A stretch of 64,000 bases of DNA from NCBI RefSeq assembly GCF_002018875.1, contig NZ_MVOL01000004.1:62001-126000 (forward strand), written 5' to 3'. Below the pieces are notes generated by a model. The model was not told the origin of the DNA. It did not search any database and was given only the letters and a program-made list of their open reading frames with translations. The position numbers and the translations under genes were made by a program. Below are positions 1 to 8,732 of this stretch, piece by piece. Each line of letters opens with the position of its first letter. The first letter of the stretch is position 1. Source of the stretch: Pseudomonas sp. MF4836 (GTDB taxonomy: Bacteria; Pseudomonadota; Gammaproteobacteria; Pseudomonadales; Pseudomonadaceae).

Positions 1-130
1 GCAGGGCTTGCTCGGTGGCGTCCGAGCGAAAGGGTTCCAGGCTTTGCAGCTTGCTGTTGGTGTTGCCCCGATCCAGGGTGTCGGTCCCGGCCAGCTGGCT
101 TTTTGCTGGGTTTGGCTTCTTGGTACTCAT
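1..130 (-). CDS. katE: Monofunctional catalase HPII, N-terminal fragment
   Basis: Only the first 43 codons lie in the window; the gene runs off the left edge. The start ATG (complement of 128-130) follows a GAGG/GGAG ribosome site. The reading frame contains SQLAGTDTLDRGNTN and then FRSDATEQAL, which I recognise as the N-terminal arm of large-subunit KatE catalases, which break hydrogen peroxide into water and oxygen. No heme-binding or catalytic residues are visible in this fragment, so the call rests on N-terminal resemblance alone. It is transcribed away from metN. Confidence 0.7.
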   Translation of the reverse strand, partial: MSTKKPNPAKSQLAGTDTLDRGNTNSKLQSLEPFRSDATEQAL

Positions 131-400
131 CAGACAAAAACTCCTCGTTTTGCGAATCCCCAGCAGGCCTGGGTTTCATGAGCAAGGTCCCCAGGCACGG
201 CACCTGGGAGCTTTCGAGTTGCTTAAGTAGTGACTGGCGAGCCGCTGTGGCCGTTCCTTTTTTATGACCTTTGATCGCGTTATTGCCAAATCGAAGGATG
301 AATAAGAAATAAATGCTAAGAACCTCTATACGGACAGGCTAAAATGCGCGCCCGGCTAACCGCTGACCCTTTTTCCAACGCGCCCCACAAGGTTCGCTAC
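131..400. other. Intergenic region between katE and metN
   Basis: This 270-bp divergent gap carries the presumed promoters of katE (leftward) and metNIQ (rightward). It has a moderately AT-rich patch around 270-330. I see no riboswitch-like fold, and no recognisable methionine-repressor site. Confidence 0.5.
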
Positions 401-1408
401 GTGATCGAGTTTCAAGACGTCCATAAAACCTACCGGGTCGCCGGTAAGGATATTCCCGCCCTGCATTCGACCAATCTGCGTGTCGAGGAAGGCCAGGTGT
501 TCGGCATCATCGGCCATTCCGGCGCGGGCAAAAGTACCCTGCTGCGCCTGATCAACCGCCTGGAAAACCCCAGCGGCGGCGAGATCATCGTCGACGGCGA
601 GGCTGTCACCCTGCTCAACGCCTATGGCCTGCGGCGCTTCCGCCAGCAGGTCGGGATGATTTTCCAGCACTTCAACCTGCTGGCGTCCAAGACCGTGGCC
701 GACAACGTGGCCTTGCCCCTGACCCTGGCCGGCGAAATGCCCCGCAGCGAGATCGACAAACGGGTCGCCGAGCTGCTGGATCGCGTCGGCCTCGCCGATC
801 ACGCCAAGAAGTACCCGGCCCAGCTTTCCGGAGGCCAGAAGCAGCGCGTCGGCATCGCCCGCGCCCTGGCCACCAAGCCGAAAATCCTGCTCTGCGACGA
901 AGCCACCAGTGCCCTGGACCCGCAAACCACTGCGTCGGTCCTGCAACTGCTGGCCGAGATCAACCGCGAGCTGAACCTGACCATCGTGCTGATCACCCAT
1001 GAAATGGACGTGATCCGCCGCGTCTGCGACCAGGTGGCGGTGATGGATGCCGGCGTGATCGTCGAGCAAGGTGCGGTGGCCGATGTGTTCCTGCACCCCA
1101 AGCACCCGACCACCAAGCGTTTCGTCCAGGAAAACGAGCAGATCGACGAAAACGAACAGCGCGACGATTTCGCTCACGTGCCGGGGCGCATCGTGCGCCT
1201 GACGTTCCAGGGCGACGCCACCTACGCGCCGCTGCTGGGCACCGTGGCCCGCGAGACCGGAGTCGACTACAGCATTCTCGCCGGACGCATCGACCGCATC
1301 AAAGACACCCCTTATGGGCAACTGACCCTGGCCGTGACCGGCGGTGACATGGAAGCGGCCTTCGCCCGCTTCACCGCGGCCGATGTGCATATGGAGGTGC
1401 TGCGCTGA
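401..1408 (+). CDS. metN: Methionine ABC transporter ATP-binding protein MetN
   Basis: ATPase of the MetNIQ importer for L- and D-methionine at the inner membrane. The 335-residue protein shows Walker [10 protein letters not shown] (about 38-46), Q-loop Q89, signature LSGGQ (142-146), Walker B ILLCDE (162-167) and switch H200. The C-terminal 80 residues fit the NIL regulatory domain, which lets intracellular methionine inhibit transport in this family. I chose the GTG start at 401 because family members begin at [11 protein letters not shown] and an AAGG lies 9 bases upstream. An upstream in-frame ATG at 344 would add an unconserved leader. It overlaps metI by one base, which suggests coupled translation. 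Confidence 0.93.
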   Translation: MIEFQDVHKTYRVAGKDIPALHSTNLRVEEGQVFGIIGHSGAGKSTLLRLINRLENPSGGEIIVDGEAVTLLNAYGLRRFRQQVGMIFQHFNLLASKTVADNVALPLTLAGEMPRSEIDKRVAELLDRVGLADHAKKYPAQLSGGQKQRVGIARALATKPKILLCDEATSALDPQTTASVLQLLAEINRELNLTIVLITHEMDVIRRVCDQVAVMDAGVIVEQGAVADVFLHPKHPTTKRFVQENEQIDENEQRDDFAHVPGRIVRLTFQGDATYAPLLGTVARETGVDYSILAGRIDRIKDTPYGQLTLAVTGGDMEAAFARFTAADVHMEVLR

Positions 1409-2073
1409 TGGATGCTTTCTTCGCCAATATCGACTGGATTGAAATCTGGCTGGCCACCGGCGACACCCTGATGATGCTCGGCGGCTCGCTGCTGTTCACC
1501 GTGCTGCTCGGCCTGCCCCTGGGCGTGCTGCTGTTTCTGTGCAGCCCACGGCAGCTGCTGGAGCAGAAGTCGGTGTATGCCTTGCTGTCGCTGATCGTGA
1601 ATATCCTGCGCTCGCTGCCTTTCATCATTTTGCTGATCGTGATGATCCCGTTCACCGTCCTGATCACCGGCACTTCGCTGGGTGTCGGCGGCGCCATCCC
1701 GCCCCTGGTAGTCGGGGCCACGCCGTTCTTTGCGCGGCTGGTGGAGACGGCACTGCGTGAAGTCGACCGCGGCATCATCGAGGCCACCCAGGCCATGGGC
1801 GCCACCACCCGACAGATCATTACCAATGCCTTGCTGCCCGAAGCGCGTCCCGGCATCTTTGCCGCCATTACCGTGACCGCGATTACCCTGGTGTCCTACA
1901 CGGCCATGGCCGGGGTGGTGGGTGCCGGCGGTTTGGGCGACCTGGCGATCCGCTTTGGTTACCAGCGCTTCCAGACCGATGTGATGGTGGTCACGGTGAT
2001 CCTGTTGCTGGTGCTGGTTCAAGTTCTGCAGACCGTCGGCGATAAGCTGGTGGTGCATTTTTCCCGAAAATAA
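1408..2073 (+). CDS. metI: Methionine ABC transporter permease MetI
   Basis: Membrane channel subunit of the methionine importer, 221 residues with about five transmembrane helices. The EAA-type cytoplasmic loop that docks on MetN is visible as EATQAMGATTRQIITNALLP (about 125-144). The start ATG shares a base with the metN stop. Length and order (N-I-Q) are standard for the family. Confidence 0.93.
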   Translation: MDAFFANIDWIEIWLATGDTLMMLGGSLLFTVLLGLPLGVLLFLCSPRQLLEQKSVYALLSLIVNILRSLPFIILLIVMIPFTVLITGTSLGVGGAIPPLVVGATPFFARLVETALREVDRGIIEATQAMGATTRQIITNALLPEARPGIFAAITVTAITLVSYTAMAGVVGAGGLGDLAIRFGYQRFQTDVMVVTVILLLVLVQVLQTVGDKLVVHFSRK

Positions 2074-2120
2074 CGCATGGCCGACGCCCGGCGACGGGCG
2101 CCTCACAAGGAGTTTGCTGG

Positions 2121-2894
2121 ATGAAAAAACTACTCGTCGCTTTCGCAGCCGTTGCCGCGTTCTCCGCGCACGCTGCCGAAACCCTGACCGTGGCCGCCTC
2201 CCCGGTGCCCCACGCCGAGATCCTGGAATTCGTCAAACCGGCACTGGCCAAAGAAGGCGTGGACCTCAAGGTCAAAGTCTTCACCGACTACATCCAGCCC
2301 AACGTGCAAGTGGCCGAAAAGCGCCTGGACGCCAACTTCTTCCAGCACCAGCCGTACCTGGATGAGTTCAACAAGGCCAAGGGCACGCAACTGGTGAGCG
2401 TGGCCGGCGTGCACCTGGAACCCCTGGGCGCCTACTCCAACAAGTTCAAGAAGCTCGACGAACTGCCAGGCGGCGCCAACGTGGTGATCCCCAACGACGC
2501 TACCAACGGTGGCCGCGCCCTGTTGCTGCTGGATAAAGCCGGCCTGATCAAGCTCAAGGACTCGACCAACATCCTGTCGACGATCAAGGACATCAGCGAG
2601 AACCCCAAGGACCTGAAATTCCGCGAACTGGAAGCCGCCACCATCCCGCGCGTGCTGACCCAGGTCGACCTGGCGCTGATCAACACCAACTACGCCCTGG
2701 AAGCCAAGCTGGATCCGTCCAAGGACGCCCTGGTGATCGAAGGCAAGGACTCGCCTTACGTGAACATCCTGGTGGCCCGTCCTGACAACAAGGACTCGGT
2801 TGCCCTGCAGAAACTGGTTGCCGCCCTGCACAGCCCGGAAGTGAAGCAATTCATTCTCGAGAAGTACAAAGGCGCAGTACTGCCAGCGTTCTGA
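2121..2894 (+). CDS. metQ: Methionine-binding protein MetQ
   Basis: Substrate-binding component of the methionine importer, 257 residues, NlpA family. An AAGGAG ribosome site precedes the ATG. The N-terminus is a secretion signal (about residues 1-19, cleavage near AHA-AE). There is no cysteine at the cleavage site, so unlike the E. coli protein it should be a soluble periplasmic protein rather than a lipoprotein. The sequence EILEFVKPALAKEGVDLKVK and the later NTNYAL motif are typical of the family. It ends the operon and is followed by a strong terminator. Confidence 0.93.
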   Translation: MKKLLVAFAAVAAFSAHAAETLTVAASPVPHAEILEFVKPALAKEGVDLKVKVFTDYIQPNVQVAEKRLDANFFQHQPYLDEFNKAKGTQLVSVAGVHLEPLGAYSNKFKKLDELPGGANVVIPNDATNGGRALLLLDKAGLIKLKDSTNILSTIKDISENPKDLKFRELEAATIPRVLTQVDLALINTNYALEAKLDPSKDALVIEGKDSPYVNILVARPDNKDSVALQKLVAALHSPEVKQFILEKYKGAVLPAF

Positions 2895-2907
2895 TTGCTA
2901 CCGATAC

Positions 2908-2942
2908 AAAAACGGGGCGCCTTAGGGCGCCCCGTTTTGTTT
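2908..2942. terminator. Bidirectional intrinsic terminator after metQ
   Basis: A GC-rich stem (GGGGCGCC, short CTTA-type loop, GGCGCCCC) is flanked by A-tracts on the left and T-tracts on the right. It can terminate metNIQ on the plus strand and the cox operon on the minus strand. Confidence 0.9.
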
Positions 2943-2982
2943 TGGCCTCGGCAGCTGCTACAGAGGCTCGGCGATCGAATGG

Positions 2983-3615
2983 CTAGCGCTTCAACATCAC
3001 CGGCAGTTGGACCACGAGTTTCTGGTTGTTAAGGGGTGCACGGATGAAGCCACGCTGGGTGCCGTCGGGGCCGATCACGGCCAGGTTGCCGCTGTGGTCG
3101 ACGGTGTAGTTGGGCTTGCTGGTATCCGCCGGGATAAAGGGGATGCTCACCGCGTTGGCCAGCTTCTGAAGGTCTTCCACCGAAGCGGCGGTCAGGCCCT
3201 TGAACTCCGGGTCGAAGTAACCCAGATACTGCTTGAGCTGCTTGGGGTTATCGCGGTTCGGGTCGACGCTGACCAGAATGATTTGCAGGTTGGCCACCGC
3301 CTCCTTGGGCAGCTCGCTTTTGATCTGGCGCAGCTGGGCGAGGGTGGTCGGGCAGATATCGGGGCAGAAGGTATAGCCGAAGAACAGGAGGCTCCACTTG
3401 CCCTTCAATTGGTTGACCACCACCGGTTGGCCGTCCTGATCGATCATCTGCACATCCGGCAGGTTGCGGCTCTGTGGCAGCAGGATGATCCCGGCGTCGA
3501 TCAGCGCAGTCGGATCACCCTGGCCCTTGCCGGACAGCACTTTATTGACGGTGAGCCCCAGGACCAGGGCCACCAGGGCAACGAGAATAAAGACGGTTTT
3601 TTGAGTTCGAGTCAT
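2983..3615 (-). CDS. SCO1/SenC copper chaperone
   Basis: Membrane-anchored thioredoxin-fold protein that delivers copper to the CuA site of cytochrome c oxidase subunit II. The 210-residue form has one N-terminal membrane anchor (about 8-24). The copper ligands are the CPDIC motif (C84, C88) and H174 in VDHSG. The start ATG overlaps the cyoE stop by four bases (ATGA), which excludes the longer upstream extension of this frame. It is the last gene of the aa3 oxidase operon. Confidence 0.93.
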   Translation of the reverse strand: MTRTQKTVFILVALVALVLGLTVNKVLSGKGQGDPTALIDAGIILLPQSRNLPDVQMIDQDGQPVVVNQLKGKWSLLFFGYTFCPDICPTTLAQLRQIKSELPKEAVANLQIILVSVDPNRDNPKQLKQYLGYFDPEFKGLTAASVEDLQKLANAVSIPFIPADTSKPNYTVDHSGNLAVIGPDGTQRGFIRAPLNNQKLVVQLPVMLKR

Positions 3616-4511
3616 AGGTTCAACACTAGGTAGTGGTCTACGAGCAGGGCGATAAACAGCAGGAACAAGTAGTAAATAGAGTACTTGAAGGTGTTGATCG
3701 CCGCGTGCGGCCGAGTGCCACGGTACAGCACCCAGGCCCATTGCAGAAACCGTGCGCCCAATCCGAGGGCGCACACCAGGTACAGCACGCCGCTCATGTG
3801 GATGACGAAAGGCAGCAGGCTCACGGCCAGCAGGGCAAAGGTGTAGAGCAGGATATGCACCTTGGTGTAGTGCTCGCCGTGGGTCACCGGCAGCATCGGG
3901 ATATCGGCCTTGGCGTATTCCTCCTTGCGATGGATCGCCAGGGCCCAGAAGTGCGGCGGGGTCCAGGCGAAGATAATCAGCACCAGCAGCAGGGGCTCGG
4001 CGCTGACATGCCCGGTGGCCGCCACCCAGCCCAGCAGCGGCGGTGCGGCCCCGGCCAGGCCGCCGATCACGATGTTCTGCGGCGTGGCGCGCTTGAGAAA
4101 GCCGGTATAGATCACCGCGTACCCCAAGAGCGATGCCAGGGTCAGCCAGGCCGTCAGCGGGTTGGTAAAGGTCAGCAGCAAGGCCTGACCGGCCAGGGCA
4201 AGAGCAAGGGCAAAGGTCAGCGCCGCCGCCGGCGACACCCGGCCTTCAGCCAGCGGCCGCTTGTGGGTGCGGGCCATCACTGCATCGATGCGTCGGTCCA
4301 CCACGTGGTTGACCGCCGCCGCACCGCCCGCGCACAGGCCAATCCCCAGGTTGCCGAACACCAGTACCGTCCACGGCACGCCGGCGCGGGTGGCGAGGAA
4401 CATGCCCACCAGCGAGGTGATCAGCATCAGCACCACCACCTTGGGCTTGGTCAGCTCCAGGTAGTCGCGCCAGATCGCCTGACTGTGACGCTCGCCGATC
4501 AAAGTCGCCAT
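3612..4511 (-). CDS. cyoE: Protoheme IX farnesyltransferase (heme O synthase)
   Basis: Adds a farnesyl group to heme b to make heme O, the precursor of heme A for the neighbouring aa3 oxidase. The 299-residue polytopic membrane protein of the UbiA superfamily contains the aspartate-rich motif [20 protein letters not shown] (about 68-87). It overlaps the heme A synthase gene by 13 bases upstream and the SCO gene by four bases downstream. It could equally be named ctaB. Confidence 0.94.
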   Translation of the reverse strand: MATLIGERHSQAIWRDYLELTKPKVVVLMLITSLVGMFLATRAGVPWTVLVFGNLGIGLCAGGAAAVNHVVDRRIDAVMARTHKRPLAEGRVSPAAALTFALALALAGQALLLTFTNPLTAWLTLASLLGYAVIYTGFLKRATPQNIVIGGLAGAAPPLLGWVAATGHVSAEPLLLVLIIFAWTPPHFWALAIHRKEEYAKADIPMLPVTHGEHYTKVHILLYTFALLAVSLLPFVIHMSGVLYLVCALGLGARFLQWAWVLYRGTRPHAAINTFKYSIYYLFLLFIALLVDHYLVLNL

Positions 4512-5578
4512 GGCATCTCTCCTTTTATGGTTATGGGCCCAACCGGCTGTTTACGCGGGCTGAGGCGCCAGCCCAGGGGCCATTGGCGCCGAGCCCGGAC
4601 CAGGCTGGTACGGGCGTGATAGTTGACCAGCACCAGGCTCAGCAGCAGCGCCGCGCCGCCGGCGTTGTGGGCCACGGCCACCGGCAGCGGCAGGTGGAAC
4701 AACACGTTGCTGATGCCCAGGCCGACCTGCGCCGCCAGCGCAACCAGCACCAGCCCGGCAAGGCGAGTCATGCCCACCTGCTTGAGCTGCCAGGCCAGGC
4801 CCAGCAACACCAGGGTCACCAGCATCGCGCCGATGCGGTGGGTCAGGTGAATGGCGGTGCGGGCATCGCTGTCCAGTTGCCCACCCAGGTAGTTGGGGCC
4901 GATGTGCTGGGTCAGGTGGAAGCCATTGGCAAAGTCCGCATTCGGCCACCACTGGCCGTGGCAGGTCGGCAGGTCGATACAGGCCACCGCCGCATAGTTG
5001 GAGCTGACCCAGCCGCCCAGCGCGATCTGCCCGATCACCAGCACCAGCCCCGCCGTGGCCCAATACTGCAGGCGACGCGGCACGATCAGCGCCGGCAGGA
5101 CCCCGGACAGGCGCAGAGTCAGCAAAAACAGCAGGCTCAAGGTGGCGAAACCGCCCAGCAGGTGCGCCGTCACCACCTGCGGCCAGAGCTTGAGGGTCAC
5201 CGTCCACATGCCGAAGGCCGCCTGGGCGAAGACCACGAACAACAGGAACAGCGGCAGCTTCAACGGCTGCCCCGGATGGCGGCGATGGGTCCAGGCGCGG
5301 GCGGCCAGGGCCACGATCAGCAGGCCCAGGGTCCCGGCGAAGTAGCGATGGACCATCTCGTTCCAGCCCTTGTGGGCCTCCACTGGCGCATCGGGAAAGT
5401 GCAGTTCGGCATGGGCCAGTTGGGCCTCGCTTTTGGGCACGCTGATAAAGCCGTAGCAGCCTGGCCAATCCGGGCAGCCCAGGCCGGCGTGGGTCAGCCG
5501 GGTGTAGGCGCCGAGCAACACCACGATCAGTGCGAGCAGGGTGGCAAACAGCGCGAGGCGAAATCCAGGTTTGGCCAT
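4499..5578 (-). CDS. ctaA: Heme A synthase (COX15/CtaA family)
   Basis: Oxidises heme O to heme A. The 359-residue protein has about eight membrane helices. Paired extracytoplasmic cysteines are seen in CPDWPGC (C35, C41). Conserved histidines sit in EMVHRYFAG (H77), in TAHLLGG, and in the second half (LTHRIG, VAHNAGG), where heme ligands are expected. The last codons overlap the cyoE start. It lies between the operon's structural genes and cyoE, the usual order in pseudomonads. Confidence 0.93.
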   Translation of the reverse strand: MAKPGFRLALFATLLALIVVLLGAYTRLTHAGLGCPDWPGCYGFISVPKSEAQLAHAELHFPDAPVEAHKGWNEMVHRYFAGTLGLLIVALAARAWTHRRHPGQPLKLPLFLLFVVFAQAAFGMWTVTLKLWPQVVTAHLLGGFATLSLLFLLTLRLSGVLPALIVPRRLQYWATAGLVLVIGQIALGGWVSSNYAAVACIDLPTCHGQWWPNADFANGFHLTQHIGPNYLGGQLDSDARTAIHLTHRIGAMLVTLVLLGLAWQLKQVGMTRLAGLVLVALAAQVGLGISNVLFHLPLPVAVAHNAGGAALLLSLVLVNYHARTSLVRARRQWPLGWRLSPRKQPVGPITIKGEMPWRL

Positions 5579-5588
5579 GACGGTGCCC

Positions 5589-6176
5589 TTATCCGATGTT
5601 CGACAGTTTCAACAGGTGGCGCAGGTCGTTGAGCAGGTCCTTGCCCTTGACCCGGGCGTCGTAGCGCAGCACCAGGTTGCTGTGCGGGTCGACGATCCAC
5701 AGCTGCGGCGCGCCCTGGTCATTGGCGTTGCGGCTGAAGGTCGAGAGGTCCAGCGGGTAGCGTTGCAGTTGCGGGTATTCACGTTGCAGCTTGGCGCTGT
5801 ACTCGGCGCTCAGGGGCTGGGCACTGGCCAACGCATGGCTGGCCCGGGAGGCATCACGGCCGAGGGCGACCTGGATCTGCCGCGCCAGGTACACCAGTTG
5901 CTGGCAATCCACGGCGCATTCTTTGGGTGCGGTGACCAGGATCTGCCAGCGCTCTTCGTCGGCCTGCACCCCGATATCGGCCCGGGTCTGGCCATTGCCG
6001 ATCAGCTCGCCATGGTAGCTGCGGCTTTCCGGCACCCAGAACTGCAACTTGTACATGCCGGTGGCGAGGATCATGGGGCCGATGACCATGGCCACGATCA
6101 GGATCAACTGCCAGCGCCCGCGGCTTTTCGTGCGCGGAGCGTCAGATGTGTTGGGTGGATTCATGGCCGTTCCCAT
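5589..6176 (-). CDS. Conserved cytochrome oxidase-associated membrane protein
   Basis: A 195-residue protein with one N-terminal membrane helix (roughly 25-46) and a periplasmic remainder. Its C-terminus (APQLWIVDPHSNLVLRYD) resembles the end of SCO-type thioredoxin folds, but it lacks the CxxxC copper motif. It does have a Cys pair region around KECAVDCQQL. I prefer the ATG at 6176, which has an AGGGAG site 7 bases upstream; the alternative at 6164 lacks a good site. It overlaps the end of the SURF1 gene and sits between SURF1 and ctaA, so an oxidase assembly role is likely but inferred. Confidence 0.8.
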   Translation of the reverse strand: MGTAMNPPNTSDAPRTKSRGRWQLILIVAMVIGPMILATGMYKLQFWVPESRSYHGELIGNGQTRADIGVQADEERWQILVTAPKECAVDCQQLVYLARQIQVALGRDASRASHALASAQPLSAEYSAKLQREYPQLQRYPLDLSTFSRNANDQGAPQLWIVDPHSNLVLRYDARVKGKDLLNDLRHLLKLSNIG

Positions 6177-6882
6177 GGTTTTTCTCCCTTGCGTTGTGCC
6201 ATCCGAGGTAGAGGTACAGAGCCAGCAGCGCCAGGGCCATGGCGAACCACTGCACGGCGTAGGCCAGGTGTTTTTCCGGGCCCATGGCCACCACCGGCCA
6301 TTCGGTGACGTAGGTGCCGGGGCCGCCTTCTGCGCGCAGTTCATAACTAAAGCCGCCACGCCCCAGCTCGCTCCAGAGCCTGGCCGGATCGACCGCGGTG
6401 ACCAGGCGCGGCCAGCTCGCGCCTGTCGGGTCGGCATGCAGCTGGAAGGTCGTACCGGGGCTGACGTAGACCCAGGCCTCCAGGCTCAGGCTTGAGTCAG
6501 GGGTGCTGAACACCGGCGGGGTGCGGCGGTCGGGCCAGGGCAACCAGCCGCGATTGAGCAGCAGCCAGAGCCCGCTGGCCTGGTCGAGAAAGGGTTGAAG
6601 CAACTCCACGCCGACCTTGCCGTCATGCATGCGGTTATCCAGCAGGAGGCTGTGGGCGGCATCGAAATGCCCGTGCAGGCGCACCCGGCGAAACGCCGGA
6701 TCCTCGGTGCCTTGCAGTTCATAGAGCGACATCGGCTCGGCCACCCGGCGCTCGGCGTAGCTGGCCAGCAGCTCGCGTTTCTGTTCGCCGCGCGACAGCT
6801 GCCAGAAGCCCAGGCCCACCAGCACAGGCAGCAACGCCAGCACCACCAGGGTCGGCAGGATGCCCGGGCGAAAGCGCCTCAT
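6142..6882 (-). CDS. SURF1 family cytochrome c oxidase assembly protein
   Basis: SURF1 proteins help insert heme A into oxidase subunit I. The 246-residue product has the expected two-helix topology: one helix near the N-terminus (about 9-28, followed by GFWQLSRGEQKRELL) and one near the C-terminus (about 213-233). Between them are the conserved RLHGHFD and LLNRGWLP patches. Its stop overlaps the start of the next operon gene. Confidence 0.93.
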   Translation of the reverse strand: MRRFRPGILPTLVVLALLPVLVGLGFWQLSRGEQKRELLASYAERRVAEPMSLYELQGTEDPAFRRVRLHGHFDAAHSLLLDNRMHDGKVGVELLQPFLDQASGLWLLLNRGWLPWPDRRTPPVFSTPDSSLSLEAWVYVSPGTTFQLHADPTGASWPRLVTAVDPARLWSELGRGGFSYELRAEGGPGTYVTEWPVVAMGPEKHLAYAVQWFAMALALLALYLYLGWHNAREKNHGNGHESTQHI

Positions 6883-6953
6883 GCTTGCGCCACAGGGTCG
6901 AGAAATCGGCTAGCTATACTCAAGCGCATCGCAGTTCCCCCCGGAGTCCGACC

Positions 6954-7157
6954 ATGCTCAAAGCAGCGATCGTCCTGATGCTGATAGCCACGGTAATCAG
7001 CCTGTTCAGCGGCCTGTTCTTTCTGGTCAGGGACGACAGTCACTCCAACCGCGTGCTCACCAGCCTGACCATTCGCGTGTGCCTGGCCGCGATCACCGTC
7101 GGCTTGATTGCCTGGGGTTTCTTCAGCGGCCAGCTGGTGTCCCACGCGCCCTGGTAG
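6954..7157 (+). CDS. Twin-transmembrane protein (DUF2909-like)
   Basis: A 67-residue protein that is mostly two membrane helices (about 3-23 and 39-60) joined by a short polar loop RDDSHSNRV. A GGAG site lies 8 bases before the ATG at 6954. It is the only gene in the cox cluster on the plus strand, divergent from SURF1 and convergent with ctaE. The location is conserved in pseudomonads as I recall. Its function is unknown; a small oxidase-associated subunit is possible. Confidence 0.8.
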   Translation: MLKAAIVLMLIATVISLFSGLFFLVRDDSHSNRVLTSLTIRVCLAAITVGLIAWGFFSGQLVSHAPW

Positions 7158-7164
7158 GCGCGCC

Positions 7165-8052
7165 TCAGAGCACGTAGACGAAAACGAACAGACCGATCCA
7201 CACCACATCGACGAAGTGCCAGTACCAACTGGCCGCCTCGAAGCCGAACTGGTGCTCGGCATCGAAATGCCCCTTCATCACCCGCATCAGCATCACAAAC
7301 AGGATCAGGGTGCCGATGGTGACGTGGGCCCCGTGAAAGCCGGTGAGCATGAAGAAGGTCGCGCCGTACACGCCGGACCCCAGGGTCAGGCCCAACTCGT
7401 GATAGGCGTGGATGTACTCCTCGGCCTGGAAGCCAAGGAAGGCACAACCGAGCAGCACGGTCAGCGCCAGCCAGATTTTCAGCGCGCCGCGATGGCCTTT
7501 TTTTAACGCGTGGTGGGCGATGGTCACGGTGACGCTGGAGCTGACCAGCAGCACCGTGTTCAGCAGGGGCAGGCCCCAGGGGCTGATGGTGCCCTTGGGC
7601 GCCGGGAACAGTTTGGGGTCGGGGTTGTTCAGCAGCGGCCAGACGAACTCGAAGTTCGGCCACAGCATATGGGCGATGCCTTTGTGCCCCTCGCCGCCGA
7701 GCCACGGCCCGGACATATGCCGCACGTAAAACAGCGCGCCGAAGAAGGCGATGAAGAACATCACTTCGGAAAAGATGAACCAGCTCATGCCCCAGCGGAA
7801 CGAGCGGTCGAGCTGGGCGCTGTAGAGCCCGGCGCGGCTTTCCTTGATCACCGCGCCGAACCAGCCGAAGAGCATGTAGGCCAGCAGCAGGCCACCGACG
7901 AAAAAGATCAGCGGGCCATGGGACTCCGGGCGCGCGGCCTTGAGGTCGTTGAACCAGGTGGCCAGGCCGAACACGGTGACAAACATGCCCACCGTGGCAA
8001 TGATCGGCCATTTGCTCTGGGCGGGAACGTAATAGTGCTCATGAGTCGCCAT
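7165..8052 (-). CDS. ctaE: Cytochrome c oxidase subunit III
   Basis: Third core subunit of the aa3-type oxidase, 295 residues with seven membrane helices. The start MATHEHYYVPAQSKWP and the later motifs GFHGAHVTIG and EAASWYWHFVDVVW are diagnostic of the bacterial CoxC/CtaE family. It follows ctaG by 34 bases in the same transcript. Confidence 0.95.
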   Translation of the reverse strand: MATHEHYYVPAQSKWPIIATVGMFVTVFGLATWFNDLKAARPESHGPLIFFVGGLLLAYMLFGWFGAVIKESRAGLYSAQLDRSFRWGMSWFIFSEVMFFIAFFGALFYVRHMSGPWLGGEGHKGIAHMLWPNFEFVWPLLNNPDPKLFPAPKGTISPWGLPLLNTVLLVSSSVTVTIAHHALKKGHRGALKIWLALTVLLGCAFLGFQAEEYIHAYHELGLTLGSGVYGATFFMLTGFHGAHVTIGTLILFVMLMRVMKGHFDAEHQFGFEAASWYWHFVDVVWIGLFVFVYVL

Positions 8053-8086
8053 TTATTGTTCTCCTTATCGGGCACGCTAGATCGTC

Positions 8087-8644
8087 TTAACCGCCGGAGG
8101 GGGTGGTTACCGCGACCGGTGGATGACGCGCGGTGATATCGAACAGCGTGTAAGCCAGCGTCAGGTGCTTCACATCCTTGGGCATGTCACGGTCCACGAT
8201 GAAACGGACCGGCATCTCGATCTGTTCGCCGGGCTGCAGCACCTGCTGGGTAAAGCAGAAGCACTCGGTCTTGTGGAAATACATCGCCGCGCTGCTCGGT
8301 GAAATACTCGGCACCGCCTGCGCACTCATCGGGTGATTGCTCGGGTTGCGGGCGATGAAAATCATCTCGTTGACCGCCCCCGGGTGGACCACGATGTCAT
8401 CGGACTTGGGGTAGAAATCCCAGACCATGTCGATGGCATTGGTGGACAGGAACTGCACCCGGACCTGGCGCGACGCATCCACCTGCAGCTCGCCCTGCTG
8501 GTACTGGCCACCGGTCTTGCCGTTGATGCCCAGGGCCTTGCACATCACGTCGTAGATCGGCACCAGGGCAAAGCCGAAGGCAAACATCGCCAGCACCACC
8601 AGCAGCAGCCGGGTGACCAGTTTTTTCAGCGAGACCTCAGCCAT
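8087..8644 (-). CDS. ctaG: Cytochrome c oxidase assembly protein CtaG/Cox11
   Basis: Periplasmic copper chaperone that builds the CuB site of subunit I. The 185-residue protein has one N-terminal membrane anchor (about 10-30). The copper-binding TECFCFTQQ motif has C128 and C130. Its start codon overlaps the end of a 31-codon reading frame linking it to ctaD. Confidence 0.94.
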   Translation of the reverse strand: MAEVSLKKLVTRLLLVVLAMFAFGFALVPIYDVMCKALGINGKTGGQYQQGELQVDASRQVRVQFLSTNAIDMVWDFYPKSDDIVVHPGAVNEMIFIARNPSNHPMSAQAVPSISPSSAAMYFHKTECFCFTQQVLQPGEQIEMPVRFIVDRDMPKDVKHLTLAYTLFDITARHPPVAVTTPSGG

Positions 8645-8732
8645 GACGGCAACCTCCCGCAGCCGGCGGGCTCACGCCGGCAGTGTGCTTGAGCCACGCA
8701 CGGGCGCCGGGCCCCGCGGCCATGGCTTTCAT
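8637..8732 (-). CDS. Possible 31-codon coupling ORF between ctaD and ctaG
   Basis: An ATG overlapping the ctaD stop (ATGA) opens a 31-codon frame whose TGA overlaps the ctaG ATG. Ribosomes could therefore pass from ctaD through this frame to ctaG. The predicted peptide is Ala/Gly-rich, has no membrane helix and resembles no family I know. It may be a translational bridge rather than a functional peptide. Confidence 0.3.
   Translation of the reverse strand: MKAMAAGPGARAWLKHTAGVSPPAAGGCRHG

Noticed and set aside
344..400. Extended metN start at the ATG at 344
   Set aside because: The extra leader is not part of the family, and a GTG with suitable spacing starts at the conserved position.
131..400. 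Riboswitch or MetJ-type control of metNIQ
   Set aside because: I looked for a SAM riboswitch fold and for repeated AGACGTCT-like boxes and saw neither.
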